A DNA stretch of 11,125 nucleotides from Pseudomonadota bacterium. GTDB taxonomy: Bacteria > Pseudomonadota > Alphaproteobacteria > Rhodospirillales > 2-02-FULL-58-16. The position numbers and the translations under genes were made by a program. Positions 1 through 6,283 of the stretch are shown here, one piece after another. Where the stretch lies: contig JACZWD010000072.1 of assembly GCA_022572335.1 (NCBI GenBank), forward strand, positions 1-11,125. The letters run 5' to 3'. Every line of letters starts with the position of its first letter. Within the stretch, counting starts at the first letter, position 1. The notes beneath the pieces are model-generated. The model was given only the letters and a program-made list of their open reading frames with translations. It was not told where the DNA came from and ran no database searches.

Positions 1-451
1 GCATGGTCACGCCCTCGCCCACCAGTTGCATCATGTCCTTGTCCGACGAGACGATGGTGACCTCGGCGCCCGCCTCCCGGGCCTGGCGGGTATAGGTGGC
101 GATCAGATCGTCGGCCTCGTATCCCGCCATCTCCACCGCCGCGATGTTGAGGGCGCGGGTGGCCTCGCGCACCAGCGCGAACTGGGGGATGAGCTCATCC
201 GGCGGCGGCGGCCGGTGGGCCTTGTAGGCGGGGTAGATGTCGTTGCGGAACGTGCGGCGCGCGGTGTCGAAGAGCACCGCGATGTGATCGGCGTCGGTTT
301 CTTCGACAAGCTTCATGAGCATGGTGGTGAAGATATAGACGGCGTTCACCGGCGTCCCGTCGGGCCGCTTCATCATTTCTCCCTGTTGCCGAGCGTAGAA
401 CGCGCGGAAGATGAAGCCCGAGCCGTCGATCAAAAAGACGTGGCGGGGCAT
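1..451 (-). CDS. polA: DNA polymerase I, N-terminal 5'-3' exonuclease part (partial)
   Basis: The first 150 residues of DNA polymerase I are present; the rest lies beyond the left edge. The product removes RNA primers and fills gaps in replication and repair. The reading frame opens with MPRHVFLIDGSG and shows the metal-binding Asp of LIDGSG, then LFDTARRTFRNDIYPAYKAHR-type sequence, the helical-arch element GYEADDLIATY and the acidic SSDKDMM motif, all in family order. The ATG at 451 is chosen because homology begins with it; a short GAGG lies very close upstream. The zinc-finger gene ends 14 bases upstream on the same strand, so the two are probably co-transcribed. Identification is firm; only the C-terminal Klenow part is unseen. 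Confidence 0.95.
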   Translation of the reverse strand, partial: MPRHVFLIDGSGFIFRAFYARQQGEMMKRPDGTPVNAVYIFTTMLMKLVEETDADHIAVLFDTARRTFRNDIYPAYKAHRPPPPDELIPQFALVREATRALNIAAVEMAGYEADDLIATYTRQAREAGAEVTIVSSDKDMMQLVGEGVTM

Positions 452-465
452 CGCCTCGGGGCCGT

Positions 466-645
466 TCAGTCGCCGGCCGCGGGTTCGGCGTCCGGGGTCA
501 GGATGTAGCGGCGCGAACAGTAGGGGCAGACGATTTCGCCGTCGCCGCCGATCTTCAGATACACCTTCGGATGGCCCAGCGCGCCGCCGCCGCCGTCACA
601 GCCCACCGTGGCGGAATCAACGTAGACCGGCTCCCCTGGCTCCAT
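466..645 (-). CDS. Small CHCC zinc-finger protein (NDUFS6-like domain)
   Basis: A 59-aa protein with the zf-CHCC ligand pattern: Cys16, His25, Cys40 and Cys43 (GHPKVYL before, CPYCSRRYIL after). The fold is that of the zinc-binding NDUFS6 subunit of mitochondrial complex I; short bacterial homologues are common in Alphaproteobacteria and their role is not well defined. The ATG at 645 follows a G-rich stretch and gives a length normal for the family. Longer in-frame starts run antisense through the ABC ATPase gene and are not credible. It precedes polA by 14 bases on the same strand, with a likely promoter at 683-710. Family assignment is seen from the motif; a respiratory link is inference only. 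Confidence 0.85.
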   Translation of the reverse strand: MEPGEPVYVDSATVGCDGGGGALGHPKVYLKIGGDGEIVCPYCSRRYILTPDAEPAAGD

Positions 646-682
646 GGCGCCCCCAAAGACCGTTGACCGCACGGATGGTCGG

Positions 683-710
683 ATGATACCGATTGGCGCC
701 GTACAATCAA
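683..710 (-). promoter_or_regulatory. Candidate sigma-70-type promoter for the zinc-finger gene and polA
   Basis: Read on the minus strand, a -35-like TTGATT (705-710) and a -10-like TATCAT (683-688, one mismatch to consensus) are separated by 16 bases. Transcription would begin near 676, about 30 bases before the ATG at 645. Found by eye only. Confidence 0.45.
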
Positions 711-783
711 TGTCCAGTTCCCTGGGCGGACGCCGCCGGTTTCCCGGTTTCCGTGGGCCCCGCCGGGGGGGTTCATAAACTGA

Positions 784-1749
784 ATGCCCATGTCCGCAAA
801 TGTCCCGGAGAACGCCGTCGAGACCGTAGACCTGTGCAAGACCTATCGCGCCGACGGCGGCAAGCCGCCCAAGAAGGCCCTGAAGGACGTCACCCTGAAC
901 ATCCCCCGCGGGTCGTTCTTCGGCCTTCTCGGACCCAACGGGGCCGGCAAGTCCACGCTCATCAACATCCTTGCCGGGCTGGTCATCAGGACCTCGGGCG
1001 AGGCACGGGTCTGGGGCTTCGACATCGACCGCGACATGCGCGCCGCGCGCCGCGCCATCGGTGTCGTGCCCCAGGAGTTGAACATCGACCCCTTCTTCAC
1101 GCCGCGCGAACTCCTGGAACTGCAGGCCGGGCTCTACGGGGTGGCGAAAGCGGACCGCCGCACCGACGAAATCCTCGCCGCCGTCGGCCTGACGGAGCAG
1201 GCCGAGGCGTACGCGCGCACCCTTTCCGGCGGCATGCGGCGGCGGCTTCTGGTCGCCAAGGCGATGATCCATGGGCCGCTGGTCCTGGTGCTGGACGAGC
1301 CCACGGCCGGTGTCGACATCGACCTGCGCCGGCAGCTGTGGACCTATGTGCGCGCCATGAACGCGCGCGGCACCACCGTGCTGCTCACCACCCATTACCT
1401 GGCAGAGGCGCAGGCCCTGTGCGACCGCATCGCCATCATCAACCATGGCCGCCTGATCGCCTGTGACACCACCGAGGCCCTTTTGCGCCGCCTGGACGCC
1501 AAGGAAATGGCGGTGACCCTGAGCGCCGACATCGACGCCGTGCCCGGGGAACTCAGCTCCTTCAACGTCGAACTCCGCGATGCCCGGCAACTGGTGTTCC
1601 ACTACCCGCCGAGCAAGACCCACAGCGGCGAGATTCTCGCCGCCGTGCACAGGGCCGGACTGACCGTCATCGACCTGGTGACCCGGGAGGCGGACCTGGA
1701 GGACATCTTCCTGCGCCTGACCAGCCAGCCGGAAGAGGAAACCCCATGA
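784..1749 (+). CDS. ABC transporter ATP-binding protein (CcmA/NodI-like, no permease seen)
   Basis: A 321-aa ATPase subunit of an ABC-2-type exporter. Visible motifs in order: Walker A GPNGAGKST (residues 50-58), Q-loop Gln97, signature LSGGM (147-151), Walker B LVLVLDEP (166-173), D-loop and switch His204. A C-terminal domain of roughly 90 residues follows, ending in the DLEDIFLRLT-type tail seen in drug- and polysaccharide-export ATPases. The nucleotide-binding domain couples ATP hydrolysis to a membrane partner, but no permease gene is adjacent: the next gene is a hydrolase overlapping by ATGA. The partner may be encoded elsewhere. The ATG at 784 has only a distant G-run upstream; the ATG at 790 is an alternative start. 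Substrate unknown. Confidence 0.9.
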   Translation: MPMSANVPENAVETVDLCKTYRADGGKPPKKALKDVTLNIPRGSFFGLLGPNGAGKSTLINILAGLVIRTSGEARVWGFDIDRDMRAARRAIGVVPQELNIDPFFTPRELLELQAGLYGVAKADRRTDEILAAVGLTEQAEAYARTLSGGMRRRLLVAKAMIHGPLVLVLDEPTAGVDIDLRRQLWTYVRAMNARGTTVLLTTHYLAEAQALCDRIAIINHGRLIACDTTEALLRRLDAKEMAVTLSADIDAVPGELSSFNVELRDARQLVFHYPPSKTHSGEILAAVHRAGLTVIDLVTREADLEDIFLRLTSQPEEETP

Positions 1750-2819
1750 CCGTGGCGGCGCGCCCGGGCCGGGGCCGGCGCCCATGGCGGGCGCCGCTGG
1801 CGCTGCTGGTCATCGCCATGCTCATCGCCGTGGTGTCCGTCGCCAGCTGCGCGCCGCGGCTGAACGCGCCCGGTCCCGCCATCGCCCGGCCGGCCCTGGC
1901 GGCGGACGGATTCCTCGCCGCCGACGGGGAAAAACTGCCCTTGCGCACCTGGATGCCGGAGGACGGGGCGCCCAGGGCGGTCATCGTCGCGTTGCACGGG
2001 TTCAACGATTACAGCAATTTCTTCACCGACCCCGGGACCTTCCTGGCGACCCAGGGAATCGCCACCTACGCATACGACCAGCGCGGCTTCGGGCAGACGC
2101 GGCAGCCCGGACTGTGGTCGGGCGTCGGGGCCTATGCCGACGACCTCAAGGCGGTCACCGAAGCCGTGCGCCGGCGCCATCCCGGGGTGCCTCTCTATCT
2201 GCTTGGCGAGAGCATGGGGGCCGCCGTGATCATGGTCGCCATGACCGGCCCCGGCGCGCCCGAGGTGGACGGCATCATCCTCTCGTCGCCGGCGGTGTGG
2301 GGGCGCTCGACCATGCCCTGGTACCAGCGCTTGGCCCTCTGGCTGGGCGCCCATACGGTGCCCTGGATGACGGTGACGGGCCGCGGCCTGGGAATAAAGC
2401 CGTCGGACAACATCGAGATGCTGCGCGCCCTCAGGCGCGACCCCCTGGTCATCAAGGAAACCCGCGTCGACAGCATTTACGGGCTGGTCAACCTGATGGA
2501 CGCGGCCCTCGAGTCCGCCGCCGCGTTCGACCGCGCGGCCCTGATCCTCTATGGCGCCCGCGACGAGGTCATCCCCATGGGCCCGACCCGCGCCATGGTC
2601 CGCCACCTGCCCCCATCGGCGGGCAGGCGCCAGCGCCTGGCCCTTTACGAGGACGGCTATCACATGCTGCTCAGGGACCTGCAGGCCCTGACCGTATGGG
2701 TGGACATCGCCGCCTGGATCGCCGATCCGGGGGCGCCCCTGCCGTCGGGCGCCGACGAGCGGGCGCAGACGATCCTTGCGAAAGACCCGGGGGCAGAGGA
2801 ACCACCGGCGGTGCCGTGA
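1746..2819 (+). CDS. Alpha/beta hydrolase, lysophospholipase-like, probable lipoprotein
   Basis: A 357-aa serine hydrolase of the Hydrolase_4 (monoacylglycerol lipase/lysophospholipase) type. The N-terminus has Arg-rich residues, a hydrophobic segment (about 17-34) and a lipobox-like VASC with Cys35, suggesting lipidation and an envelope location. Catalytic elements visible: HG oxyanion element at 84-85, nucleophile elbow GESMG with Ser156, acid Asp273 in GARDEVIP, and His306 in DGYHML. The start overlaps the ATPase stop codon (ATGA), so the pair is translationally coupled and probably works on a shared process, perhaps an envelope lipid; that last step is inference. Substrate unknown. Confidence 0.9.
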   Translation: MTVAARPGRGRRPWRAPLALLVIAMLIAVVSVASCAPRLNAPGPAIARPALAADGFLAADGEKLPLRTWMPEDGAPRAVIVALHGFNDYSNFFTDPGTFLATQGIATYAYDQRGFGQTRQPGLWSGVGAYADDLKAVTEAVRRRHPGVPLYLLGESMGAAVIMVAMTGPGAPEVDGIILSSPAVWGRSTMPWYQRLALWLGAHTVPWMTVTGRGLGIKPSDNIEMLRALRRDPLVIKETRVDSIYGLVNLMDAALESAAAFDRAALILYGARDEVIPMGPTRAMVRHLPPSAGRRQRLALYEDGYHMLLRDLQALTVWVDIAAWIADPGAPLPSGADERAQTILAKDPGAEEPPAVP

Positions 2820-2871
2820 TCGGCGAACGCCTCAAGCCCAGGGTCCGCCGCCGGCAGCCCCGCGCCGGCTC

Positions 2872-2894
2872 CCCCGCGCGGCGTTTACGCGGGG
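2872..2894 (+). terminator. GC-rich hairpin downstream of the hydrolase gene
   Basis: A perfect 7-bp stem CCCCGCG/CGCGGGG with a 9-base loop lies between the hydrolase stop and the tRNA. Only three T residues appear, several bases after it, so it is a weak intrinsic terminator at best. Confidence 0.25.
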
Positions 2895-2923
2895 CGGGCT
2901 TTGCCCTATCGTGCGCCGCGTGC

Positions 2924-3000
2924 GCGCCCGTAGCTCAGTTGGATAGAGCGTCGGCCTCCGGAGCCGAAGGTCACAGGTTCGAATCCTGTCGGGCGCGCCA
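2924..3000 (+). tRNA. tRNA-Arg, anticodon CCG
   Basis: A complete 77-nt cloverleaf can be drawn. The acceptor stem is GCGCCCG with CGGGCGC. The D arm is GCTC/GAGC, the anticodon stem is TCGGC/GCCGA around loop CTCCGGA (anticodon CCG at 2958-2960), and the T arm is ACAGG/CCTGT around TTCGAAT. G73 and an encoded CCA end the gene. A run of eight T follows directly (3002-3009) and probably ends transcription. A CTATCG at 2906-2911 could be the -10 box. The 3' half is duplicated at 4679-4723 and the 5' flank plus first 14 nt are duplicated at 3186-3228, marking this as a used or former integration site. Confidence 0.97.
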
Positions 3001-3185
3001 GTTTTTTTTCAACCCGGCGGAAAGGGACCTGAAGGGGGAAGGGCGGAGGCGACGCCGTGGCAACCGGCGTGGCCGCCCCTGAGCCGCGCCCCGCCCTGCC
3101 GGACGCCGTTTCCCAAACGACGCGCATCTATCTCCGGCCCTTAGGGCTGATCGCCGGGGCGCCGGGCGAGCGGCTCAGCGATGGC

Positions 3186-3228
3186 GGGGTTTTGCCGTAT
3201 TGTGCGCTGCGCACGCGCCCGTAGTTCA
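3186..3228 (+). repeat. Imperfect duplicate of the tRNA-Arg 5' flank and 5' end
   Basis: These 43 bases align without gaps to 2895-2937 with 35 identities by my count. The match covers the region just upstream of tRNA-Arg and its first 14 nt (GCGCCCGTAG then a TCA). It continues into the tRNA-like relic at 3215-3283. Confidence 0.7.
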
Positions 3229-3283
3229 GAGCACTTGATTCTTAATAGATGGGTCGCAGGTTCGAGTCCGGCAGGGTGCGTCA
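3215..3283 (+). pseudogene. Decayed tRNA gene, tRNA-Lys(CTT)-like 3' part
   Basis: A 69-nt tRNA relic. The acceptor arms GCGCCCG and AGGGTGC still pair at six of seven positions, counting one wobble. The D arm is collapsed to GTTC-A-GAGC, with almost the whole D loop missing. The anticodon arm has loop TTCTTAA with a Lys CTT anticodon (3241-3243) but a mismatched stem (CTTGA/TAGAT). The T arm GCAGG-TTCGAGT-CCGGC has one mismatch, and the end is TCA instead of CCA. From the anticodon loop onward it resembles tRNA-Lys, while the first 14 nt match tRNA-Arg, so it may be a hybrid. It is unlikely to be functional. Confidence 0.65.
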
Positions 3284-3306
3284 CTCGGCCGCTGACAGCG
3301 TACGGG

Positions 3307-3885
3307 TTAAGTGTCGACAACTCTTTTGGTTGCTCTTGGAGGAGATATTTTTTCACGCCAGGCGGGCCAGTTTACCGCGCTTGTTTCCAGGACCTTCAGC
3401 ATTTCAAGATCGGGCAACCGATCCAAAAATAAGACTAGATTGGTGCAGGGCCACCGCGCGTTCGGGACAATCAAGCCATCCATGTCCAGAAAGCGTGCCG
3501 CGGCGCCAATTTCCCGGGTGCGTGAGTAGTCGCCTTTGCGAAATGCCCGTTCGTCTACGCCAACCGTTTCAAGCGCTCCGACATCGTTGAAGCGCAAGGT
3601 CCGCTCGGTGCGGGCATGCAGTTTGTTTATCCTAACGTCCGAGGAAGAGAACACCGGAGCTCTGGAGAGATGATGATAGGCCTCGGCCATTGCTCCCAGT
3701 TCGTCCCCACTCGTGTACAACGCCTCGAAATCGTTCGGGGGATGCCAGCGTCCGCCGCCGGTTCCCGCCACCAATGGATTCCTGGTCGCCCAGGTTACCC
3801 GCCACACGACTCCATCGAACGGTTGAGGCTCCATCGCCTCCAAGGCATCGAGCAAGTCGGGGTCGTGAACGCGAGTTTCGGACAC
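3307..3885 (-). CDS. RES-domain toxin of a type II toxin-antitoxin pair
   Basis: A 192-aa RES-family protein. Characterised members degrade NAD+ (MbcT-type phosphorolysis) or ADP-ribosylate a host enzyme (ParT). Visible family landmarks: VVWRV (Arg29), GGRWHPP (Arg46), ALYTS (Tyr57), the acidic AEAYHHL (Glu68), and the C-terminal DGLIVPNAR...TNLVLF segment. The last usually carries the Ser that gives RES its S; here it reads Asn142. The GTG at 3885 is chosen because it follows the antitoxin stop by 10 bases and begins just before the homology; an upstream ATG at 3960 would overlap the antitoxin gene. The order antitoxin then toxin is the usual one. Whether the Asn variant is active is unknown. 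Confidence 0.85.
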   Translation of the reverse strand: MSETRVHDPDLLDALEAMEPQPFDGVVWRVTWATRNPLVAGTGGGRWHPPNDFEALYTSGDELGAMAEAYHHLSRAPVFSSSDVRINKLHARTERTLRFNDVGALETVGVDERAFRKGDYSRTREIGAAARFLDMDGLIVPNARWPCTNLVLFLDRLPDLEMLKVLETSAVNWPAWREKISPPRATKRVVDT

Positions 3886-3895
3886 GGGACAACCG

Positions 3896-4234
3896 CTAGA
3901 GATAGGCCATGTCGCCCAAGCGTTCGATCGCTTCCAGGACGATCTCGGTTCGTCCGCCATGAATCAGATCGATTGCCCGTTGACCTTTGAGCAGCTCGTT
4001 CCGAGAGTTGAGCCACACTCGTATTTCGTCGGGCGTGTAAAATTCGTCGAGCTTGTCGACCACGTAGCGCAGGTCCGACAGGACGAGCTGAGTCTTGGGA
4101 TGTGGCGAGTGGGTTCCGGCGGACCATCGGGTGACGGTCGCTTTCGAGACCCTTGTGATGTTCGCCACGTCAACGCCTTTCAGGCCACCGCGATCTTTCA
4201 AGTCCCCGATCGTCTTTGCGACAGCTTTGCTCAT
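3896..4234 (-). CDS. Xre/MbcA/ParS-type antitoxin
   Basis: A 112-aa protein with an N-terminal helix-turn-helix (residues about 18-45, with DVANITRVSKATVTRW) and a C-terminal toxin-binding DUF2384-type region (TPDEIRVWLNSRNELLKGQ onward, with AIDLIHGGRTE and a final ERLGDMAYL). It should neutralise the RES toxin encoded 10 bases downstream and repress the operon. The ATG at 4234 has a GGGGAGGG ribosome-binding site at good spacing; the longer in-frame start at 4300 would overlap the preceding gene. Domain order and pairing are typical of the MbcTA/ParST/Xre-RES family. Confidence 0.88.
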   Translation of the reverse strand: MSKAVAKTIGDLKDRGGLKGVDVANITRVSKATVTRWSAGTHSPHPKTQLVLSDLRYVVDKLDEFYTPDEIRVWLNSRNELLKGQRAIDLIHGGRTEIVLEAIERLGDMAYL

Positions 4235-4238
4235 GTCT

Positions 4239-4502
4239 TTACCCTCCCCTTGCTGTTGTCGCTTCTGCGCTTGATCGACCGGCCCTCTTCGTCGGGGCAC
4301 GAGAGCGCGAAAGGTTGTGAACCGTCACGTGGAGTTCTTCGGGAACGCGACGCATGTCGTGAGCCGCATCGACCACTACGCGATCGACTGCAAAGCGACC
4401 AGATGCGTGAAGATCCTCCAATTTTCTGTGGCCGGTGTGGCCGAGTCGAAGGAAATGGCCCACCTCCGAGACCGGGTGTAGCCGGTGTACCGTAGCGCCC
4501 AT
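4239..4502 (-). CDS. Unknown 87-aa protein, first gene of the toxin-antitoxin operon
   Basis: No function is recognised. The ATG at 4502 has AAGGA seven bases upstream and a good promoter at 4526-4554, and the stop lies four bases before the antitoxin ATG, so it sits in the operon leader position. The first 55 residues look protein-like (VGHFLRLGHTGHRKLEDL, then RVVVDAAH). The last 30 are rich in Arg, Ser, Thr and Ala and look out of frame or random. It may be the N-terminal remnant of a larger gene whose 3' part was lost when the antitoxin gene was joined to it; that is inference. An overlapping ORF from 4509 in another frame has worse ribosome-binding-site spacing. Confidence 0.5.
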   Translation of the reverse strand: MGATVHRLHPVSEVGHFLRLGHTGHRKLEDLHASGRFAVDRVVVDAAHDMRRVPEELHVTVHNLSRSRAPTKRAGRSSAEATTARGG

Positions 4503-4525
4503 AATGCATTCCTTAGAAAAAAGTT

Positions 4526-4554
4526 AACATAATCGTTTCATACAGATTTTTCAA
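4526..4554 (-). promoter_or_regulatory. Promoter of the toxin-antitoxin operon
   Basis: On the minus strand, TTGAAA (4549-4554), a 17-base spacer and TATGTT (4526-4531) form a good sigma-70-like promoter in an AT-rich patch. Transcription would begin about 17 bases before the ATG at 4502. Confidence 0.6.
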
Positions 4555-4678
4555 GAAACAAAAATGCGCCATAGTTCGAGCGCTGTCACCATTTGCCTCA
4601 TGGTCTCCCCCGTCGTTCTGCGCGGGATAGCAGGGGGTTGGCGGGCTCGGCGAATGTGTGAGGGTTAAGGATGTCTAA

Positions 4679-4723
4679 CTCCGGAGCCGAAGGTCACGGA
4701 TTTGAATCCTGGCGGCCCCACCA
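4679..4723 (+). repeat. Degenerate copy of the tRNA-Arg(CCG) 3' half (att-like)
   Basis: These 45 nt match 2956-3000 of tRNA-Arg without gaps. The first 19, from the anticodon loop into the variable loop, are identical; seven differences fall in the T arm and acceptor end, and the final CCA is kept, followed by GTCTTTT. There is no 5' half, so it cannot be a tRNA gene. It fits a displaced attachment half-site. The 176 bases between the promoter side of the 87-aa gene (4503) and here hold no other gene I can see. Confidence 0.75.
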
Positions 4724-4750
4724 GTCTTTTCCGCCCGTCGGCGGTATATC

Positions 4751-4772
4751 GCCGGCCCTTTCGGCCGCCGGC
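4751..4772 (-). terminator. Hairpin downstream of pqqE
   Basis: GCCGGC repeats flank a short CC/GG inner pairing and a TTTC-type loop, about 95 bases after the pqqE stop. No T tract follows on the minus strand, so this is a weak candidate. Confidence 0.2.
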
Positions 4773-4864
4773 AACCAAACGGGAATGGTGCGACCGGGTA
4801 TGGAATTCCGGCGTTAAGTCGGGAATAGCGGGCGTGCCGACGCGGCCCGCGGCCCTTTCCGGCG

Positions 4865-6013
4865 TCAGCTCCGGCCGGCGCCGGGGACGGCGTCTTCGGA
4901 AAGCGCGGGTTCGGTCCGCGCCGCGCCGGCGCCCAGGCCCCGGTAGACGAAGGCCGGCGGCGCCCGGTCCGATTCCGTTTGCGCCAGTTCGACGATGCGT
5001 TGGTGATCGGACGACAGCTCGCACGCCGGGTCCGTTCGGGCGGCGTCTCCGGTGATGGCGAACGCCTGGCACCGGCAGCCGCCCCAGTCGATCTCGCGCC
5101 GGTCGCACGACCGGCAGGGCTCGGGCATCCACCCGGTGCCGCGGAAACGCTGGAAGGCGTCCGAGGTCTCCCAGATCTGCTGCAGCGGGCGGTCGCTGAC
5201 GGAGTCGAACCTGAGGCCGGGGATGGTTTCGGCGGCGTGGCACGGCAGCACCCTGCCCGACGGCATGACGTTCAAGAAATTCCGTCCCCAGCCGCCCATG
5301 CAGGACTTGGGCCGCCGCGCGTAATAGTCGGGAACCACGTAATCGAAGACGAGCACGCCCTTGAGCCGTTGCCGCGCCGCCTCGACGACCGCCGTCGCCT
5401 CGTCGAGCTGCGCCCGGGTGGGGATCAGCGCCGCCCGGTTCTTCAGCCCCCAGCCATAGTACTGGACGTGGGCGATCTCTACCCGGTGGGCGTCGAGCCC
5501 GACGGCAAGCTCGATCATGGCCGGGAGGTTGTGCAGGTTCTGGCGGTGGACGACCATGTTGAGGGTGAGCGCCAGTCCGGCCTTGCGCACCAGGCGGGCG
5601 ACCTCGACCTTCTTCGCGTGGCCTCCCTTGTAGCCGCCGATGCGGTCGCCGCCCGCCTCTTCGCTGTCCTGGAAGCTCAGCTGCACGTGCTCCAGCCCGG
5701 CCCCGGCGAGGGCGGCGATGCGCCCTTCGTCGAGCAGCACCCCGGACGTGATCAGGTTGGTGTAGAGCCCGAGCGCGCCGCACGCGGCCACCAGCCGTTC
5801 CAGGTCCTTCCTGACGGTCGGCTCGCCGCCCGAGAAATGCACCTGCAGCACGCCCATGTCGGCGGCCTCGCCGAAGACCCGGACCCACGCGTCGGTGTCC
5901 AGCTCGCCGCTGGCGCGCTCCAGCTCGAGGGGATTGGAACAATACGGACAGCGCAGCGGACAGCGGTGGGTCAGTTCCGCCAACAGCGCCAACGGAGGGG
6001 CGGCGGCGTTCAT
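4865..6013 (-). CDS. pqqE: PQQ biosynthesis radical SAM enzyme PqqE
   Basis: A 382-aa radical-SAM/SPASM enzyme. It makes the carbon-carbon bond between Glu and Tyr of PqqA, the first step of pyrroloquinoline quinone synthesis, acting with PqqD. The CxxxCxxC cluster motif is at Cys18, Cys22 and Cys25 (RCPLRCPYC), followed by GGEP (62-65). The C-terminal SPASM region shows the expected cysteines in SCMGGWG, LPCHAAE, CRSCDRR and GGCRCQAF. The start at 6013 is fixed by homology. Upstream is not pqqD but the palindromic repeat, whose end lies three bases before the ATG. No clear ribosome-binding site is visible, only TATAAGAC, so translation may be weak or depend on repeat structure. Confidence 0.96.
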   Translation of the reverse strand: MNAAAPPLALLAELTHRCPLRCPYCSNPLELERASGELDTDAWVRVFGEAADMGVLQVHFSGGEPTVRKDLERLVAACGALGLYTNLITSGVLLDEGRIAALAGAGLEHVQLSFQDSEEAGGDRIGGYKGGHAKKVEVARLVRKAGLALTLNMVVHRQNLHNLPAMIELAVGLDAHRVEIAHVQYYGWGLKNRAALIPTRAQLDEATAVVEAARQRLKGVLVFDYVVPDYYARRPKSCMGGWGRNFLNVMPSGRVLPCHAAETIPGLRFDSVSDRPLQQIWETSDAFQRFRGTGWMPEPCRSCDRREIDWGGCRCQAFAITGDAARTDPACELSSDHQRIVELAQTESDRAPPAFVYRGLGAGAARTEPALSEDAVPGAGRS

Positions 6014-6016
6014 GTC

Positions 6017-6283
6017 TTATACCAAGGAGCGCTGATCATGGCCCATAGAGATCGCGTAGGCGGCTCGTCGGGCAGGAGGAAAGGTGCAGGCGATGCGGCG
6101 CATCGTCAAAACTTTTCGACGCCCTCCGACGGGCCGCATACGCGACCGCAACGGCGGCTTACCAAGGCTTTCGGACGGCGTCGCGCACGCTTCGCGATGC
6201 CCCGCATCGCCACAGCGCACGCTCCTGGCCGAAAACCTTGGTAAGCCGTCTCTATGGGTCATGATCAGCGCTCCTTGGTATAA
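6017..6283. repeat. 267-bp nested palindromic repeat, copy 1, between pqqD and pqqE
   Basis: Terminal inverted repeats of 35 bp (6017-6051 and 6249-6283) match at 34 positions; they start TTATACCAAGGAGCGC. Inside are two arms. Arm A (6052-6071 with 6126-6145) carries a small hairpin CGATGC-GGC-GCATCG (6091-6105). Arm B (6155-6174 with 6229-6248, 19 of 20 matching) carries GCGATGC-CCC-GCATCGC (6194-6210). A second copy starts at 10877. The form suggests a non-autonomous MITE-like or REP-like dispersed element with a three-way-junction fold. A TA or TTA target duplication is possible but cannot be separated from the repeat end. ORFs of about 80 aa cross it but do not look coding. Confidence 0.9.

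Larger units (their letters stand above)
3001..4723. mobile_element. Small tRNA-Arg-bounded accessory segment (island remnant) without integrase
   Basis: The segment starts at the tRNA-Arg 3' end and finishes at a degenerate copy of that tRNA's last 45 nt, including 19 identical bases spanning the anticodon loop and following stem. This is the arrangement left by site-specific integration into a tRNA gene. Its cargo is a toxin-antitoxin operon plus an unknown small gene, all visibly less GC-rich than the flanks. No integrase or other recombination gene is present, so it would be a remnant or a passively carried unit. The boundaries are inferred from the repeats alone. Confidence 0.45.

Noticed and set aside
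466..1785. Long minus-strand frame of 439 codons
   Set aside because: It is antisense to a clear ABC ATPase gene; only its last 60 codons, from the ATG at 645, are a real gene.
1602..2663. Long GC-rich frames opposite or alongside the ATPase and hydrolase genes, including 1784-3082 on the plus strand
   Set aside because: They have arginine- and glycine-rich shadow composition and no domains; the real genes in these regions are unambiguous.
2906..3127. Minus-strand ORF with an RPTGFEPVTFG-like peptide, and a similar one at 3141-3356
   Set aside because: These are antisense translations of the tRNA-Arg gene and the tRNA relic, a well-known artefact in gene catalogues.
4979..6244. 421-codon plus-strand frame over pqqE
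   Set aside because: Antisense shadow of pqqE, which has all its cluster-binding cysteines.
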